Shown here: positions 5,167 to 7,417 of the stretch, piece by piece
Numbering within the stretch: the first letter of the stretch is position 1
Layout: every line of letters starts with the position of its first letter
Assembly (NCBI GenBank): GCA_947505885.1
Contig: CANNMN010000063.1
Location: 1 to 7,417 of the forward strand
DNA length: 7,417 bases
Reading direction: 5' to 3'
From: Rickettsiales bacterium
GTDB taxonomy: Bacteria; Pseudomonadota; Alphaproteobacteria; Rickettsiales; UBA1997
Notes under the pieces: generated by a model
What the model saw: only the letters and a program-made list of their open reading frames with translations
The model's database searches: none
Told to the model about the DNA's origin: nothing
Position numbers and translations under genes: made by a program

Positions 5167-6219
5167 CTAAAGCAAAAATATTCCCATTCCTAAGGCCGCA
5201 AATACTACAGAGGCAAACCAGAAGCGTCTTACCACCATTTGTTCGCTCCAGCCTTTTTTCTCAAAATGGTGGTGAAGAGGAGCCATTAAAAAGATTCTTT
5301 TTTTACGCATTTTGTAGGAGCTAACTTGTAAAATTACTGAGACAGCTTCGCAGACGAATAAAATAGAAATTACAAAAAAGATAAATTCTTGTTTAACGAT
5401 GATGGCGATTAGGCCAAGGGCAGAGCCGATTGCTAGACTTCCTACATCTCCCATGAAAATTTTCGCTGGTCGAAAATTGAAGGTTAAAAAGGCAAGAATT
5501 GCGCCGATCAAAGCAATGCAGAAGAAAATTAATTCGCCGGAAAATTTGACGTGAGGCACTTTGAAATTGATGGCGAGTTGTGGAGTTGATGAGGCATAAA
5601 TTAATAAAATTAAACAGCTAAGACTAATGATTGCTGGCACTGAAACTAGACCGTCGAGGCCGTCGGTTAAATTCACCGCATTGGAAGTTCCGACGATTAC
5701 AATATTAACAAAAAATACGTAAAGAATAAGGCCCAGATAAATAAAATGTCCGTTGCCGAAAGGCAAAAAGACGCGATTTTTAAAGTGGATTTCATCGATT
5801 GATCCAAGCCATAAAAAGGCAACGCAAATAATCGCAAATTGAATCACGATTTTAATACTGCCGCGTATGCCTTTAGAATTTTTGTAGAGAACTTTTGCTA
5901 AATCATCAGCAAGACCAATCGCGGCAAAAGTTAAGAAAACTACGCAGACGACGAGAATATAGCGATTAGAGAAATCAATGAAAAGCAGCGTGGTTGCTAG
6001 TGTGGCAAGCACAATAAAAAGCCCGCCCATTGTTGGGGTTTTTTGTTTTGTCTTGAGATGCGTTGCCGGTCCGCAGTCGCGAATCGGTTGAAATAGTTTT
6101 GTATTTTTATGTGCGAAGGCGATGTATTTTTTGATGCTAAAAAATCCAATGATGTATGATGAAGCTAGGCAAACAAAGGCCTGAAGCCAGAGATTATGAG
6201 AGATTAGATTAGTGAACAC
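5167..6219 (-). CDS. mraY: Phospho-N-acetylmuramoyl-pentapeptide-transferase (MraY)
   Basis: MraY transfers phospho-MurNAc-pentapeptide from the UDP precursor to undecaprenyl phosphate, forming lipid I on the inner face of the cytoplasmic membrane. The protein has 350 residues, close to the 360 of E. coli MraY, and is strongly hydrophobic, consistent with the family's ten membrane helices. Conserved blocks are QPIRDCGPATHLKTKQKTPT followed by MGG (44-66), the catalytic/Mg-binding DD at 105-106 (GLADDLAK), NLTDGLDG at 183-190, FMGDVGSLAIG at 255-265 and APLHHHFEKKGWSE at 313-326. The start is a GTG at 6217-6219, chosen because the following residues FTNLISHNLWLQAFVCLASS match the expected N-terminal helix and no upstream start fits better. 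It overlaps the end of murF by 11 nt, a sign of translational coupling. UDP-MurNAc-pentapeptide made by MurF is its direct substrate. The usual downstream partner murD is replaced by cimA. Confidence 0.97.
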   Translation of the reverse strand: MFTNLISHNLWLQAFVCLASSYIIGFFSIKKYIAFAHKNTKLFQPIRDCGPATHLKTKQKTPTMGGLFIVLATLATTLLFIDFSNRYILVVCVVFLTFAAIGLADDLAKVLYKNSKGIRGSIKIVIQFAIICVAFLWLGSIDEIHFKNRVFLPFGNGHFIYLGLILYVFFVNIVIVGTSNAVNLTDGLDGLVSVPAIISLSCLILLIYASSTPQLAINFKVPHVKFSGELIFFCIALIGAILAFLTFNFRPAKIFMGDVGSLAIGSALGLIAIIVKQEFIFFVISILFVCEAVSVILQVSSYKMRKKRIFLMAPLHHHFEKKGWSEQMVVRRFWFASVVFAALGMGIFLL

Positions 6220-7417
6220 TGACTAGATTTTGAATTATGTTTTCCATCTTCATTCCGCGGGAACCCTTGACGTAAAGAATGTCTCCATCTTTAACCAGGT
6301 CATGAATAGCAAGACTTGCGCTTGATGAGTCTGGAAAAGTTTGGTATAAATTTTTAGGTAATTTTTTTGCAGCATTGGACATCTTTTCGCCAACCAGCAC
6401 AGCAAAATCAATATTAAACTCTGACAAAAAATTTAAAGTTTTTTCGTGGATCTCGGCAGATTTTTCTCCGAGTTCGAGCATATCACCAAGTGCGGCGATA
6501 ACTCTTTTTTTGCCAAGAGTTTTTTTAAGATTGCTTGCATATTCAAGTCCAGCATGCATCGAGAGCAGACTGGCATTGTAGCTTTCGTCGATTATTATAA
6601 CGCCTTTTGCTTCAGTAATTTTTCCGCGTCCGGTTTTTGATTCTAAACTTTTCAGCGCAGAAATTCCTTTTTCTAAATCATTTCCTAACAAGTCGAGACA
6701 AGCGACTACGATGATTGAGTTAAAAATTACCGCCGGATGTTGCGAGTTAATTTGGTAAGAAACTTTTTTGCCGTTCGGTAATTTTGCAGCGACTAGATTA
6801 CTGTCTATTTTACACGAATTTTTTGTCTTCATTCCTGCCTGGGTAGGAATACAGAGGGTTTCATCATTTACTTCAAGCGCGCCTTCTTTCGCAGCCGTAT
6901 TTGCGGGGATGATGGCAGTGATTTGGTAATCCGCGCCAGTTTTTTCGCCAAAGGAAAATATCTTCAGGCCTTGAGCTTGTTGTTTTAAAAACTCGAAATG
7001 CGGATTGTCAAAGTTAAGTAGCGCAATTTTTTCACCGACTAATCCAGAGAAAATTTCTGCTTTCGCCGCGGCGATTTCTTTTTCGTTTTTGAAGAACTCG
7101 ATATGAACTGGGCCAACATTGGTAACAAGTGCCAGATGAGGTTTGGCGAGGTTTGAGAGTGGTTCGATTTCGCTAGAGTGATTCATTCCCATTTCAAAAA
7201 TTCCGTAATCGCAATCGCGTGGAAAGTTGCAGAGTGAGAGAGGAAGACCGATGTGATTGTTGAGATTTCCTGTTGTGGCAAAAGTTTTCCCCGGATTTTT
7301 CCCCTGGGTTTTAAAAACTAACTCGAGCATGTCTTTCGTGCCGGTTTTTCCTACAGATCCGGTTAGGGCGATGATTTTCGCCTTACTTCTTTGGCGCGAA
7401 AATTCTGCGAGTTTATA
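6209..7417 (-). CDS. murF: UDP-N-acetylmuramoyl-tripeptide--D-alanyl-D-alanine ligase (MurF), N-terminus outside window
   Basis: MurF adds D-Ala-D-Ala to UDP-MurNAc-tripeptide in the cytoplasm, using ATP. The frame is open to the right edge (first visible residues YKLAEFSRQRSKAK), so 402 residues are seen and perhaps 80 N-terminal ones are missing; the ATG at 7330 is internal. Counting from the window edge, the P-loop GSVGKTGTK is at 20-28, TTGNLNNHIGLPLSL at 48-62, FEMGMNHSSEI at 74-84, TNVGPVHIEFF at 99-109, AAAKAEIF with the conserved Lys at 119, DESYNAS at 277-283, and then ALGDMLELG and VKGSRGMKMENII near the end. These cover the ATP-binding central and C-terminal domains of Mur ligases. 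An unusual stretch of some 25-30 residues (about 178-209, containing IPTQAGMKTK) before KLPNGKKVSYQI coincides with a palindrome and looks like an in-frame insertion. The stop codon overlaps the mraY start, indicating one operon. Confidence 0.96.
   Translation of the reverse strand, partial: YKLAEFSRQRSKAKIIALTGSVGKTGTKDMLELVFKTQGKNPGKTFATTGNLNNHIGLPLSLCNFPRDCDYGIFEMGMNHSSEIEPLSNLAKPHLALVTNVGPVHIEFFKNEKEIAAAKAEIFSGLVGEKIALLNFDNPHFEFLKQQAQGLKIFSFGEKTGADYQITAIIPANTAAKEGALEVNDETLCIPTQAGMKTKNSCKIDSNLVAAKLPNGKKVSYQINSQHPAVIFNSIIVVACLDLLGNDLEKGISALKSLESKTGRGKITEAKGVIIIDESYNASLLSMHAGLEYASNLKKTLGKKRVIAALGDMLELGEKSAEIHEKTLNFLSEFNIDFAVLVGEKMSNAAKKLPKNLYQTFPDSSSASLAIHDLVKDGDILYVKGSRGMKMENIIQNLVSVH
6831..6850. 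repeat. Palindrome inside murF resembling the 'VIPAxAGI' repeat
   Basis: ATTCCTGCC (6831-6839) pairs with GGTAGGAAT (6842-6850), with one G-T wobble. On the murF strand it reads GGAATACC-type halves (ATTCCTACC...GGCAGGAAT) and is translated as CIPTQAGMKTK. The common intergenic palindrome GTCATTCC...GGAATGAC of proteobacteria yields VIPAxAGIQ when translated in the same frame, so this is probably a worn copy of that repeat class retained in frame. The surrounding murF residues (about 178-209) align poorly with ordinary MurF, suggesting the insert is larger than the stem itself. Confidence 0.5.

Noticed and set aside
6247..6262. ATTCCGCGGGAA near the end of murF as another palindromic insert
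   Set aside because: It encodes the conserved VKGSRGMKME motif of MurF at its normal position, so no insertion is implied.

Overview
The window looks like a piece of an AT-rich alphaproteobacterial chromosome. The lineage call rests on the mix of gene families (an MltA-type transglycosylase, a MurF with the P-loop GSVGKTGTK, RarA, a long-form citramalate synthase) and on the low GC visible by eye. Decaying reading frames, weak Shine-Dalgarno sequences and palindromic inserts inside genes recall Rickettsiales, Holosporales or another reduced-genome lineage, but this is inference. Making citramalate for isoleucine would be unusual for a typical Rickettsia. No rRNA, tRNA, transposase, CRISPR array or phage gene is visible.

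Left part (1-2078). The 3' end of a lytic transglycosylase gene (mltA, + strand) enters from the left edge. It converges on a short glutamine-synthetase-like gene on the minus strand (380-1229), broken by a one-base frameshift in a run of nine A/T. Next, also on minus, is an intact thioredoxin (trxA, 1394-1711). Upstream of it lies a small region (1740-2009) that reads like a protein of about 90 residues with two mutually compensating frameshifts.

Middle part (2079-3565). rarA, an AAA+ ATPase acting at stalled replication forks, is alone on the + strand. It is intact but carries an in-frame insertion of about 35 residues just before Walker B. The insertion coincides with an imperfect 87-bp palindrome, followed at once by a perfect 13-bp inverted repeat with a 4-nt loop that includes the Walker B codons.

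Right part (3566-7417). A tightly packed minus-strand cluster is transcribed murF (5' end outside the window) -> mraY -> cimA. MurF and MraY catalyse consecutive steps of peptidoglycan precursor synthesis. CimA, an isoleucine-pathway enzyme, sits where murD usually follows in the dcw cluster. murF also seems to carry an in-frame palindromic insert, whose peptide (IPTQAGMKTK) resembles the 'VIPAxAGI' translation of a common proteobacterial intergenic palindrome.

The most interesting signal is that two unrelated palindromic repeats appear to be tolerated in frame inside two conserved genes, much as Rickettsia palindromic elements behave, while nearby dispensable genes are decaying through one-base slips. 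No new multi-gene system is evident.
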